From: Planctomycetota bacterium
GTDB taxonomy: Bacteria; Planctomycetota; Planctomycetia; Planctomycetales; Planctomycetaceae
Reading direction: 5' to 3'
NCBI GenBank assembly: GCA_027618475.1
Contig: JAQCEJ010000058.1
Coordinates: 1 to 33,105 of the forward strand
Length of the DNA stretch: 33,105 nt
Positions 1 to 7,593 of the stretch are shown piece by piece. Numbering within the stretch: the first letter of the stretch is position 1; each line of letters begins with the position of its first letter. Made by a program: the position numbers and the translations under genes. Below the pieces are notes generated by a model. It made no database searches. It had not been told where the DNA came from and saw only the letters and a program-made list of their open reading frames with translations.

Positions 1-40
1 TTGGGGGTTGGGGGTTAGGGGTTGGGGGAGTGGGGATGAG
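1..40. repeat. G-run tandem repeat (possible G-quadruplex)
   Basis: Five runs of four or five G separated by TT, TTA or AGT lie at the very start of the window, ending 7 bases before the stop codon of the minus-strand peptidase gene. Four or more closely spaced G4-5 runs meet the usual sequence rule for an intramolecular G-quadruplex. The G-rich strand is the + strand, so it would be the template strand for transcription running out of the peptidase gene. The element is cut by the window edge, so its full length is unknown. Confidence 0.6.
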
Positions 41-46
41 AGTCGG

Positions 47-736
47 TTAATCGTTCCGGCTGCCGCCGGTGAAACGCATGACGTAATACAGCAGCGTCAG
101 TAATGCTTGCAGCGTGGCGGCGACGTACGTCCAGCCGGCGGCGTTGAGGACGTTGCGAACGGCGACCGCTCCTTGCTGATCGACGATGCCGTATTCGCTG
201 AGGGCGGCTTTGGCCCGGTTACTGGCGTCGAATTCCACCGGTAGATTGATCATCTGAAAGACGACCAGTCCCCCGTAAGCAATCAGCCCCAGATAGATCA
301 GATTCGGATTTCTCAAAAACATTCCGAGGATCAATAAGACGATAAACGCCGTCGGCCCGAACTGTGCCGCAGGGACGGCAAAGTTTCTCAGCGCCAGCGG
401 CGCGTAATGTTGGGCATGTTGCAAGGCGTGCCCCGCTTCGTGGGCGGCGATGCCAACCGCCGTCGCGCTGCGGCTGTGAAAGACATCGCGACTGAGACGC
501 AGCACACGATGCCTGGGGTCGTAATGGTCCGAGAGCATGCCGTGCGTCTCTTCGATGCCGACGTCGTGGCAGCCGGCCTGATCGAGCATATGCCGGGCAG
601 CGGAAGCACCGCTGAGCGGAGTCGCGATTTTCATCCCGGCGGCGTAGGCTGATTTCACCCGAAACTGAGCCCAGAGCATCAGCACAATGGCGGGTGACAG
701 AAAGATAAAATACATGGGATCGAACCACATCATCAT
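47..736 (-). CDS. YugP-like neutral zinc metallopeptidase, membrane-bound
   Basis: The 229-residue product matches the Zn_peptidase_2 (YugP) family. A hydrophobic N-terminal segment (about residues 8-24) is followed by a soluble stretch, then the zinc-binding helix HEAGH at 99-103, with His99 and His103 as ligands and Glu100 as catalytic base. A likely third ligand is Glu168 in LPVEFDAS. Hydrophobic segments at about 128-141, 147-164 and 204-220 make it an integral membrane protein with the active site near the membrane. The length is normal for the family. The gene opens with three consecutive ATG codons; an AGAGG lies about 11 bases before the first. The physiological substrate is not known. 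It is divergent from the FAH-family gene. Confidence 0.9.
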   Translation of the reverse strand: MMMWFDPMYFIFLSPAIVLMLWAQFRVKSAYAAGMKIATPLSGASAARHMLDQAGCHDVGIEETHGMLSDHYDPRHRVLRLSRDVFHSRSATAVGIAAHEAGHALQHAQHYAPLALRNFAVPAAQFGPTAFIVLLILGMFLRNPNLIYLGLIAYGGLVVFQMINLPVEFDASNRAKAALSEYGIVDQQGAVAVRNVLNAAGWTYVAATLQALLTLLYYVMRFTGGSRND

Positions 737-1006
737 CGTCGTTTGTACCTCTCAAAAAAGTGAGGAAATTGAACCACCGTCGTCATTTGTGTCCTATCAC
801 AGATATTATTGCAGGCGTTTCGAAAGAGTACAGCCCGAATGGGTGACATTCGCGTCGGCGGAAACCATAATATCCTGTTCAATGTCTATAACGTCGAACT
901 TCAACCGGTCGTTGGATCAGGAAACGAATTCTTCGTGACGGCGGTTCACCAGAAACCGCGAGAAACGACCGCAACTTCTTCGAGTATTTCAGGTAAAGGA
1001 TCGATC

Positions 1007-1939
1007 ATGCGACTGTGCCGGTACGAACACCAGGGGGCCGTTCAAATAGGGTTTTATGACGAAGAGTTCGTCGTTTCGCTGTCGACTCTCGCGAGCCAGA
1101 CCGGTTCAACGGTCAATGTCGCCGATTCTCTTCTGCCGTTTCTTTCGCAGGGCAATGCACGGGGGGACGTCAGGGAACTCGAAAAGGGGTGGGGAAAACT
1201 CTCCGCGTCCGAACAGAATTCGCTGAAAATATCGGTCGATCAGGTGAAGCTGCTTGTCCCGGTTCCTAGTCCTACCAAGTTATTGCTGCTCGCGGGGAAT
1301 TACGCCGCCCACATCAACGAAGGGGGAGGGCACGCCGAGGAGCGGGCGAATACCTTCCCATATGTCTTCATGAAGCCGCCGCTCACCACGTTGACGCATC
1401 CGGGCGATGCGGTGAAGATTCCGGCCGTCTCGCCGAACTTTATCGACTGGGAACTCGAACTCGGCATCATCATCGGCAAACGGTGCCATTCGGTCGCCGA
1501 GAAAGATGCCTTGAATTACGTCGCCGGTTACACCGTGGTGAACGATATTTCGGACCGCAAGTTCAAACCGAATCCGGGTCGCGTGAAGCGTGAGAAAGAC
1601 GGCTTCTTCGATTGGCTGCACGGCAAATGGCACGACACATTTTGCCCGATGGGGCCTTGCGTGTTGCCCGCCGATGAAATCGCCGATCCGCAGACGCTGA
1701 AGATGACCTTGAAAGTCAACGGCGAAACCGAGCAGGATGCCTCAACCGCGCTGATGATTTTCCCGGTCGCCGCGATTGTGGAATTCATATCGAGTTACGT
1801 AACGCTCGAACCGGGAGACATCATTTCAACCGGAACGCCCGCCGGCGTCGGCAATGCCAAAGGAAAATACCTCAAAGCGGGCGACCAGATGGAAGCCTAC
1901 ATCGAGAAGATCGGCACGCTGAAAAATCCGGTGGAATAA
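1007..1939 (+). CDS. Fumarylacetoacetate hydrolase (FAH) family protein
   Basis: The 310-residue product has the C-terminal FAH fold that cleaves C-C bonds (or decarboxylates/hydrates) in 2-oxo or beta-diketo acids using a divalent metal. Visible signatures are DWELELG (148-154), whose Glu149 and Glu151 fit two metal ligands, VAGYTVVNDISDR (172-184) with Asp180 as the third, and STGTPAGVG (274-282). The N-terminal region of about 85 residues is the usual small beta domain. The reading frame is open from 809, but the ATG at 1007 follows an AAAGGA site by six bases and begins the conserved MRLCRY start, so the upstream part is excluded. Next come an SDR oxidoreductase and a cupin dioxygenase on the same strand, suggesting catabolism of a keto compound. 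The exact substrate cannot be assigned; acylpyruvate or 2-keto-3-deoxy sugar acids are possible. Confidence 0.88.
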   Translation: MRLCRYEHQGAVQIGFYDEEFVVSLSTLASQTGSTVNVADSLLPFLSQGNARGDVRELEKGWGKLSASEQNSLKISVDQVKLLVPVPSPTKLLLLAGNYAAHINEGGGHAEERANTFPYVFMKPPLTTLTHPGDAVKIPAVSPNFIDWELELGIIIGKRCHSVAEKDALNYVAGYTVVNDISDRKFKPNPGRVKREKDGFFDWLHGKWHDTFCPMGPCVLPADEIADPQTLKMTLKVNGETEQDASTALMIFPVAAIVEFISSYVTLEPGDIISTGTPAGVGNAKGKYLKAGDQMEAYIEKIGTLKNPVE

Positions 1940-1979
1940 ACGGAATCATTTCGTACGAATCGTAAAATGCCCGGTGAGA

Positions 1980-2103
1980 AAATCGGGAGGGAATAGCCGC
2001 GAAAAGACGCAAAAATCGCAAAAAAGACAAAGCAGATGAGAAGACACCATTCCCGATTTTTTTTGCGTCTTTTGCGTTGTTTCGCGGCGATTACTGCTTT
2101 CAT
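1980..2103. repeat. Imperfect inverted repeat, A/T-flanked (family 3)
   Basis: Arms at about 1996-2025 and 2057-2088 both read GCCGCGAAA followed by ACGCAAAA-type motifs when the right arm is reverse-complemented, with few mismatches and a loop of about 31 bases. A second nested pairing, AAAATCGGGA with TCCCGATTTT, lies at about 1978-1988 and 2050-2060. A-tracts and T-tracts border the stem. It sits between the FAH gene and the co-directional SDR gene. It could act as a transcription terminator, in which case the two genes are not one transcript, or be a dispersed intergenic repeat. Confidence 0.65.
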
Positions 2104-2167
2104 TTTTTCCCATTCATCTGCCGATGGTTTCAGGAATTTTTGATTCGAAAAAAGTATCGGAATTCAC

Positions 2168-2899
2168 ATGTCAGCGACCGGCGAATGGTTTGATCGCCGA
2201 ATTCTTGTCACGGGGGGGACGAGCGGAATCGGCCTCGCCGTGGCGCGGGCGTTTTCTGCCGCGGGTGGCAACGTACATGTCACCGGATTGACCGACGATG
2301 AAGTCGAACGCTGTCGCAGAGAATATCCAGAGTTTCAGGTGTCGACACTCGATGTCAGCCGCGACGACGATGTCGCGAAACGGGTCGGGGCGATGCCTTC
2401 ACTCGACGTTCTGGTGAATTGTGCCGGCATGATTTTACGTGACGGCCAGGAATTCGATCCCGAGAAATTTCAGCGGGTGGTCGACGTCAATCTCACCGGC
2501 ACGATGAGAGTCAGCACCGCCTGTCGACCGTTGCTCGCCGCGTCGCACGGTTCGATTGTGAATATCGCCTCGATGCTCAGCTTTTTCGGCAGCGGATTCG
2601 CACCGGCGTACAGTTCGAGCAAAGGAGGCATCTCGCAACTGACGAAATCGCTGGCGATCGCCTGGGCGAAGGATGGCATTCGCGTAAACGCCGTCGCGCC
2701 TGGATGGATCGAGACCCCGCTGACACAGCCTCTGACCGACGATGCCGCCAAACGTCAGGCGATTATCGACCGAACTCCACTGGCCCGGTGGGGACATCCC
2801 GACGACGTCAGCGGCGCGGTATTGTTTCTCTGCTCACCGTACGCGGCGTTTATTACCGGGGTCGTGTTACCGGTCGACGGCGGGTATTCTGTGATGTAG
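2168..2899 (+). CDS. SDR family NAD(P)-dependent oxidoreductase
   Basis: This 243-residue protein is a classical short-chain dehydrogenase/reductase with a Rossmann fold, and probably oxidises an alcohol or reduces a ketone with NAD(P). Seen in order are the cofactor loop TGGTSGIG (15-22), the NCAG motif (84-87), the catalytic Ser135 in VNIASM, the Tyr148-x3-Lys152 pair in AYSSSKGG, and the APGWIETP segment (177-184) that lines the substrate pocket. The ending LPVDGGYSVM is typical. All catalytic residues are present and the length is normal. No strong ribosome binding site precedes the ATG, but nothing better lies downstream before the motif. The cupin gene starts 46 bases after it, so the two are probably co-transcribed. 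Substrate unknown. Confidence 0.92.
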   Translation: MSATGEWFDRRILVTGGTSGIGLAVARAFSAAGGNVHVTGLTDDEVERCRREYPEFQVSTLDVSRDDDVAKRVGAMPSLDVLVNCAGMILRDGQEFDPEKFQRVVDVNLTGTMRVSTACRPLLAASHGSIVNIASMLSFFGSGFAPAYSSSKGGISQLTKSLAIAWAKDGIRVNAVAPGWIETPLTQPLTDDAAKRQAIIDRTPLARWGHPDDVSGAVLFLCSPYAAFITGVVLPVDGGYSVM

Positions 2900-2945
2900 C
2901 GAATCGAACCACGATGTTGAAGGCCGACTTGCAGGAAGGATCATC

Positions 2946-3437
2946 ATGACCAGCCATCTCACACCGCCGCCGCATCGCACCGGGGATCTGGTAATTTCCG
3001 CCATGCCCGAAGACGAGCGATTGTGGGTTCCCCAGGCGGAGAACATCTGGTTCCGGCCTCTGATGTTCAATACGGTTCAAGGAGAGTGGGTCAACCTGCT
3101 GCGCGTGCGAAAGTCGGGCGTGCTGAGCCGGCATCGGCACCCGGCTCCGGTGCATGGTTATGTCATCAAAGGTTCGTGGCGATATCTCGAACATGACTGG
3201 ATCGCGCGGCAGGGAATGTACGTTTTCGAACCGCCGGGCGAAGTGCATACGCTCGTCTGCGATCAAGGGGACGAGGAAATGATCACGCTGTTTCACGTCT
3301 GTGGCGCGCTGATCTACTGCGACGAGAACGGAGCCGCACATGGTTTTGACGACGTCCATACGAAGATCGACATGTGCCGAAAACACTTCGAGGGAGCAGG
3401 ATTGGGTTCGGACTATGTGAAGAATTTCATCCGATGA
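2946..3437 (+). CDS. Cupin, 2,4'-dihydroxyacetophenone dioxygenase family
   Basis: The 163-residue single-domain cupin resembles 2,4'-dihydroxyacetophenone dioxygenase, a non-haem iron enzyme that cleaves the C-C bond next to a ketone. The first cupin motif is HRHPAPVHGYVIKG: His63, His65 and His70 are candidate metal ligands. The second motif is PPGEVHTL, with His101. No signal peptide is seen, so it is cytoplasmic. An AGGAAGGA site lies 6-10 bases before the ATG. It follows the SDR gene by 46 bases, which suggests the SDR may make or use the keto substrate. Whether it really uses an aromatic ketone is inference; many planctomycete and proteobacterial homologues of this annotation are uncharacterised. 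A plain regulatory cupin is the alternative. Confidence 0.78.
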   Translation: MTSHLTPPPHRTGDLVISAMPEDERLWVPQAENIWFRPLMFNTVQGEWVNLLRVRKSGVLSRHRHPAPVHGYVIKGSWRYLEHDWIARQGMYVFEPPGEVHTLVCDQGDEEMITLFHVCGALIYCDENGAAHGFDDVHTKIDMCRKHFEGAGLGSDYVKNFIR

Positions 3438-3465
3438 ATGAAACCCGCCCCCGCTTGAAACGAAC

Positions 3466-3494
3466 AGACCGGACAACCAATGGTCGTCCGGTCT
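3466..3494. terminator. Candidate bidirectional terminator hairpin
   Basis: A perfect 9-bp stem, AGACCGGAC (3466-3474) with GTCCGGTCT (3486-3494), encloses an 11-base loop. It lies between the convergent cupin (+) and H1-like (-) genes, where a shared terminator is expected. There is no clear T-tract on either side, so intrinsic termination would be weak or need Rho. Confidence 0.55.
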
Positions 3495-3533
3495 ATCCTG
3501 AGTTGTAGCAATAGGTCGCGAGGCGGAGGCAGA

Positions 3534-3692
3534 CTACTTTTTGGTAGTCGTGCGGGCCTTCTTTGTCGCTGTCGTCTTTTTGGCAGCGCCGGTGCGTGCC
3601 TTCGGCGACTTGGTCGCCGTGCGACCTTTGGTCGTCTTGGTGGTGGTTTTCTTGGCGGTGGTGGTCTTTTTGCCGGTGGTCTTTGTCGCCAT
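3534..3692 (-). CDS. Histone H1-like Lys/Thr/Ala-rich small protein
   Basis: The 52-residue product is built almost only of Lys, Thr, Ala, Arg and Gly, with repeated TTKKTT/AKKTT-type units and no Asp or Glu. This is the composition of bacterial histone H1-like and AlgP-like C-terminal domains that bind and compact DNA without a folded core. The ORF is open to 3740, but the ATG at 3692 follows an AGGAG by 9 bases and begins MATKTT, so the shorter form is preferred. A sigma70-like promoter lies at 3925-3953, giving a leader of about 225 bases. A nucleoid role is inferred from composition only. Because repeats of this kind arise easily, a non-coding alternative was considered, but the SD, promoter and clean stop support a real gene. 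Confidence 0.7.
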   Translation of the reverse strand: MATKTTGKKTTTAKKTTTKTTKGRTATKSPKARTGAAKKTTATKKARTTTKK

Positions 3693-3924
3693 ATCCGTTG
3701 GCTCCTGTGACTGTGTGAGTACCATTTGTCTGTAAGGCAAACACCGCTCCGGTACCCAAATCAGCGATGATGCAGTTCGACGTCACAAACGGAGCACAAC
3801 TCCGTGTTGCTTGTACATTTTCCCGTCGACGGTGTGAGTTCCTTCTCACAGTGAAGACGAGGATCGGTGGTGACATCAATCGAATGCCGACTTGCAAACA
3901 CTTCCGTCACGACCGATGCGCGAA

Positions 3925-3953
3925 TTTATAGTGAGTTTCGAAAAGGCCGTCAA
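3925..3953 (-). promoter_or_regulatory. Sigma70-type promoter of the H1-like gene
   Basis: On the minus strand TTGACG (3953-3948) and TATAAA (3930-3925) are separated by exactly 17 bases, near the sigma70 consensus and optimal spacing. Transcription would start near 3918, about 225 bases before the ATG at 3692. Confidence 0.65.
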
Positions 3954-4186
3954 GCGGAAATCCAAGTGTGATAAGTTTTTGGTGAGACCACCGACGTCGC
4001 AAGTCAAAAATCGGCTGCATCACAAATCGACGTAAAGTCGAATCTTGGTCTGCAACGGTGTGCTGACTTTGGCGATCGAAACGGTTATAACCCGTCGACG
4101 GTGCCGATCACTCGTTTGTGAGTTTCTTCCGGGTCGATTCGAGCGAGGGTTCTTTCAGAAAAACGTCGAATCAACCTGATAGCATG

Positions 4187-4214
4187 TTTCATTCAACTCA
4201 GAACGCGATATAAT
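4187..4214 (+). promoter_or_regulatory. Possible promoter of the FHA gene
   Basis: A perfect -10 box TATAAT lies at 4209-4214, 44 bases before the start codon of the FHA gene. The -35 region is weak (TTTCAT at 4187-4192, 16-base spacer), so the call rests on the -10 box. Confidence 0.4.
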
Positions 4215-4257
4215 CCAAGAATGGGCTGCAAATCATCTCTCATGGGAGTGCGAGCGC

Positions 4258-4908
4258 ATGCCATTGTGCCTTGAATCGGTAAAAAGCAGGCAAATTATCC
4301 CGCTGGACAAAGCCGTCCTGCTCTTCGGTCGCCATCCCGATTGCGACGTCGTCCTCTCTCAAAGCGCCAAAATCTCTCGCAAACATTGCTGCATTATGAA
4401 CGTTAATGCGTCGTGCGTCCTCCGCGATCTGGGGAGCACGAACGGCGTCCACCTGAACGGCCAACGGGTGAAGCGATTAGCCTTGCTCAAGAACGGCGAT
4501 CAATTGGCCATCGGCGATATCCTGTTCAAAATCAACACGTACACCAAGCCTCAGGGAGGGAACGGCACCCCTGCCCACGGGTTATCGAAGAAACCGGTGC
4601 CCGACAATTCCGAGCAACCCGAGGTGCCGATCGTCGGCGGGAAGGGAGCGGTCGCAGAAGAAAAAATTTCGGACGAGCCGCAGGTCACTCGCCGCTTTCC
4701 GCTCGATATCAGTCAGGAACTCCCGATTGCGATACCCGAAGAGGATGCCGAGTTCGGCGTCGCCCGTTCGGATCCCGCGTTTCGTGCCGTGGCCGATCAT
4801 GGCATGCCGCTTCTCGATGAAGACGACGACGGCATCGTCGCTGCCTCGGACGACAGTCAGGTCGATGTGATTCTGCTCGAACCGTTGGATGACGACGACG
4901 ATGAGTAA
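4258..4908 (+). CDS. FHA domain protein with acidic C-terminus
   Basis: The 216-residue cytoplasmic protein has an N-terminal forkhead-associated domain (about residues 5-95), which binds phosphothreonine peptides. The hallmark residues are present: GRHPDCDVVL (24-33), SRKHCCI with the phosphate-contacting Ser-Arg and the His, and DLGSTNGVHLNG with the Asn-Gly of the recognition loop. The remaining 120 residues are low in complexity, rich in Pro, Glu and Asp, and end in a run of Asp. A GGGAG lies about 11 bases before the ATG. Such proteins usually act as phospho-dependent adaptors for Ser/Thr kinases; the large kinase gene at 29293 shows the organism has such kinases, but no direct link is visible. 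The acidic tail could contact basic partners such as the neighbouring H1-like protein, which is speculation. Confidence 0.9.
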   Translation: MPLCLESVKSRQIIPLDKAVLLFGRHPDCDVVLSQSAKISRKHCCIMNVNASCVLRDLGSTNGVHLNGQRVKRLALLKNGDQLAIGDILFKINTYTKPQGGNGTPAHGLSKKPVPDNSEQPEVPIVGGKGAVAEEKISDEPQVTRRFPLDISQELPIAIPEEDAEFGVARSDPAFRAVADHGMPLLDEDDDGIVAASDDSQVDVILLEPLDDDDDE

Positions 4909-5021
4909 ACCGTACCGTCCGTCGTGATGCCCCCCTTCCCGATCGACGAAATAACGTTCTCACCAAACTCACCCGTAAGTGCTGCCACTCGTGATAGCCG
5001 ATGACGTCGATGAATCACTGC

Positions 5022-5050
5022 TTGCATGAATGAATATTGATCGATAGAAT
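5022..5050 (+). promoter_or_regulatory. Sigma70-type promoter of the DUF1501 gene
   Basis: TTGCAT (5022-5027) and TAGAAT (5045-5050) are spaced by 17 bases. The start of transcription would be near 5057, leaving a short leader that holds the AAGGAG ribosome binding site at about 5066-5071 upstream of the ATG at 5083. Confidence 0.5.
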
Positions 5051-5082
5051 GGTTTTCCTGTGATTAAGGAGCAAAGCCGTCG

Positions 5083-6591
5083 ATGTTGCGAATTCTGAGT
5101 TCCCCCAAAACCCTGTGTAACGGACTCACCCGCCGCGATTTACTCGAAGCGGGTGGAACGGGCATGATGGGTCTCGGACTCGCCGACCTGCTTGCCGCTC
5201 CCTCGGCGAATGCCGGATCACTTTCCAGTGGGGGACTGGCGGAAGCTTTCGGCCGCGCCAAGAATTGCATCGTTCTGTTTCTGTACGGCTCACCCAGCCA
5301 GTTGGAAACGTTCGACATGAAGCCCGAGGCACCGGCGGAAATTCGGGGGACGATGAAACCGATTCCGTCATCGCTTCCCGGACTCGACGTCTGCGAATTG
5401 CTGCCGGAAACGGCGAAAATCATGCACAAAACGACGGTCGTCCGCTCGTTGACGCACCCGTACCCGATTCACGGTGTCGCCTTTGCCATGACCGGCATTC
5501 CTGCGATCGACGTCGGGATGGAACTTCGTCCCGACGATCCGAAACATCATCCGTATTTTGGTTCGGTGGTTGAATTCGTCGATCGTCAGCGGCGAGGCTC
5601 GATGGGAGACTTTCCGCAGAATGTAGCGTTGCCCTTTCCGTTCAGTTCTCAACGCGTCGGAGAAGTACCTCGGGCCGGCCCTTACGCCGCCTATCTTGGC
5701 AAACCCTATAATCCACTCTGGACCGAATTCGTCGGTGAATCGTCGCGCACGGTTTACAAAACACTCGGCGAAAAGAAGCTCGATTGTCACGACCCGTATG
5801 TCGGTTGTGTTCCCGAGAGTTTTTTTCGCATGTCGTCGACCGATATTCTTCCCGAGATGTCGCTCGATCGACTGAATCGACGGCGTTCGCTGCTCGAACA
5901 GTTCGACATTTCGCGTCACGATCTGGAATCGACCGTGCCGGGTAAGACGTTGTCGTCGGTCCAGCAAATGGCCTTCTCGTTATTGACGTCGTCGAAAGTT
6001 GCCGAAGCACTCGACGTGCGGCGTGAATCGCCCGAAACGCGCGACCTGTACGGGATGACGCTGTTTGGACAATCGTGTCTCGCCGCCCGCAGAATGATCG
6101 AAGCGGGAACGCGGCTGGTCAACGTCTTTTGGGACGAATACGGGTTGGCCGGCGATGCGTGGGATACGCACTGGAACCATTTCGAACGGATGAACGACCA
6201 GCTGATGCCTCCGTTCGATAAGGCGTTTTCGGGTCTGATCACCGATCTCGATCAACGGGGCATGCTCGACGATACGCTGGTGATGGTGATGAGCGAACAT
6301 GGCCGCACGCCGAAGATCAACGGCGCCCAGGGGGGAGGCCGCGATCACTGGTCGCAGGCTTATTCAGCGATCTTCGCCGGGGGGGGAATTGCCCGCGGGA
6401 ATGTCGTCGGTTCGACCGATGCCTCGGCAGGTGAGGTCACGAACCGCCCCGTCTCGCCGAAGGATATTCACGCGACGATGTACCACCTGCTGGGGATCGA
6501 CCCGCATATGTTCCTGCCCGACCGGGCAACCGGACGCCCCATGCCTCTGCTCGCCGAAGACACCTCGGTGATTCCCGAGATGCTGGCGTAA
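5083..6591 (+). CDS. DUF1501 domain protein, Tat-exported
   Basis: This 502-residue protein belongs to the DUF1501 family, abundant in planctomycetes and related to the alkaline phosphatase/sulfatase superfamily. It starts with a twin-arginine signal, LTRRDLLEAGG (Arg17-Arg18), followed by a hydrophobic stretch and an AxA-like site (SANA, about 41-44), so it is likely exported folded. Later motifs typical of the family are FLYGSPSQLETFDMKP (the variant of the usual GGPSQ/DxFDPKP block), THPYPIHG, WDTHWNHF, MSEHGRTPKING and GRDHWSQAYS, containing His and Asp candidates for metal binding. An AAGGAG precedes the ATG by 11 bases and a promoter lies at 5022-5050. The biochemical activity of the family is unproven. 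It often pairs with DUF1553/DUF1549 genes, but none is adjacent here. Confidence 0.92.
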   Translation: MLRILSSPKTLCNGLTRRDLLEAGGTGMMGLGLADLLAAPSANAGSLSSGGLAEAFGRAKNCIVLFLYGSPSQLETFDMKPEAPAEIRGTMKPIPSSLPGLDVCELLPETAKIMHKTTVVRSLTHPYPIHGVAFAMTGIPAIDVGMELRPDDPKHHPYFGSVVEFVDRQRRGSMGDFPQNVALPFPFSSQRVGEVPRAGPYAAYLGKPYNPLWTEFVGESSRTVYKTLGEKKLDCHDPYVGCVPESFFRMSSTDILPEMSLDRLNRRRSLLEQFDISRHDLESTVPGKTLSSVQQMAFSLLTSSKVAEALDVRRESPETRDLYGMTLFGQSCLAARRMIEAGTRLVNVFWDEYGLAGDAWDTHWNHFERMNDQLMPPFDKAFSGLITDLDQRGMLDDTLVMVMSEHGRTPKINGAQGGGRDHWSQAYSAIFAGGGIARGNVVGSTDASAGEVTNRPVSPKDIHATMYHLLGIDPHMFLPDRATGRPMPLLAEDTSVIPEMLA

Positions 6592-6594
6592 AGA

Positions 6595-6706
6595 AATGAC
6601 GAATGTCGAAATCCGAATGTCGAATCAATGACGAAGTCCCAATGCTCAAATGACGAAGCGGTCTTTCATCCCTTCGTTATTCGGATTTGATTCGACATTC
6701 GTCATG
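6595..6706. repeat. Inverted repeat, ATGACGAATGTCGAA family, copy A
   Basis: The left arm (from 6596) reads ATGACGAATGTCGAA and the right arm (to 6705) TTCGACATTCGTCAT. Internal units with CCGAAT, CGAATCAA and TGACGAAG recur inside. The stretch fills the gap between the convergent DUF1501 and DUF1080 stop codons almost completely. A second copy with the same units lies at 16433-16577. It may double as a bidirectional terminator. Confidence 0.8.
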
Positions 6707-6711
6707 AAAGC

Positions 6712-7593
6712 TCAGTCCTGCGTTGCCGGTGCCGGTTTCGGACCTTTGCCGATGGGCCAGAGTTCCCATTTACGCACGAACATTTCGGCCCCTTCGGTTT
6801 GCACGATGATTTTTCCCGCCGTCGGGGTCAACGCGGTCGCTTCGTTCACCTGAGTACCGTTGACAAAAATCTTAATCGTGTCTTTCTCGCAAATGACGTC
6901 CATGCGGGTCCATTCGCCAAACGGGCTCTCGACGTCTTCCTTGCCGCGGAATCCGAGAACGTCCTTCCAATCGGGGTCGCGGCCGTACCAGTTGATGCGT
7001 CCTCCTTCGATCGTCTTCTTCTCCCCCCCTTTTTTCCAGACCATTTCGCCATCGCGATCCAAAGCGATTTCCGCCGTCAACTGGCACGGCATCGGAGTGC
7101 CGTCAGGATACTTACCGCGGACGGCAAGGATATCGCCGACTCCCCCTTCGATGATCTGGGCTTCGATCGAATTCATCCAGGTTCCGCTGTAAGAACCATC
7201 TTCACCCGTGCAATGCACGAGGACGCCGGAGTCGCGGGTGTTTTCTTTTCGCGGTTCCCAGGTCGTTTCACCCCATTTGAACTCGATGACGAGATGATAG
7301 TGCGTGTATTCGTTTTTGGTCGTGACGCCGCCGAACCCGTCGCCGGAAATGTGCAACAGTCCGTCATGCACCGTAAAGACATTGCGCGGATCTTCATATT
7401 TCGTGTCGCGAATCCATGTGTATAAGCCGTCAAGCGACTGGCCGTCGAAAACCTTGATGACTTCCTTTTTCGGGCTGATCGCCTTCGAGTCGTCGTCTTT
7501 GGCATTCGCCGAGAAGGTCTGAACGGAGAGACCGAGTCCGGCGACCACGGCCAGTATCAGAGAACAGCATTTCGTCGTTCGAGAAAAAAACAT
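6712..7593 (-). CDS. DUF1080 (3-keto-disaccharide hydrolase-like) exported protein
   Basis: The 293-residue product has an N-terminal signal peptide (about 1-30, hydrophobic core LILAVVAGLGL, site near SANA) and then a single DUF1080 domain, a concanavalin-like beta sandwich found very often in planctomycetes and Bacteroidetes. The block KVFDGQSLDGLYTW opens the domain; WMNSIEAQIIEGGVGD, WTRMDVICEKDTIKIFVNG and a C-terminal WPIGKGPK follow. Some members hydrolyse 3-keto-glycosides; the substrate here is unknown. A GTG at 7608 could start the frame, but that GTG is itself part of GTGAGGAG, the ribosome binding site of the ATG at 7593, so 7593 is used. It is convergent with the DUF1501 gene. 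The role is probably extracytoplasmic glycan breakdown. Confidence 0.9.
   Translation of the reverse strand: MFFSRTTKCCSLILAVVAGLGLSVQTFSANAKDDDSKAISPKKEVIKVFDGQSLDGLYTWIRDTKYEDPRNVFTVHDGLLHISGDGFGGVTTKNEYTHYHLVIEFKWGETTWEPRKENTRDSGVLVHCTGEDGSYSGTWMNSIEAQIIEGGVGDILAVRGKYPDGTPMPCQLTAEIALDRDGEMVWKKGGEKKTIEGGRINWYGRDPDWKDVLGFRGKEDVESPFGEWTRMDVICEKDTIKIFVNGTQVNEATALTPTAGKIIVQTEGAEMFVRKWELWPIGKGPKPAPATQD

Larger units (their letters stand above)
3693..4257. other. Gene-free divergent region between H1-like and FHA genes
   Basis: About 565 bases hold no supportable gene. They contain the promoter of the H1-like gene at 3925-3953 on the minus strand, its long leader, and a possible promoter for the FHA gene near 4187-4214. 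The leader holds a small hairpin, GTGAG-N6-CTCAC, near 3830. Nothing else is recognised. Confidence 0.6.

Noticed and set aside
809-1006. N-terminal extension of the FAH-family gene
   Set aside because: The ATG at 1007 has a good ribosome binding site and starts the conserved sequence; the extension resembles nothing known.
3493-3897. 134-residue minus-strand frame across the H1-like gene
   Set aside because: It reads the Lys/Thr repeats in another frame (His/Asp/Gln-rich), and its start has no ribosome binding site, whereas the H1-like frame has one.
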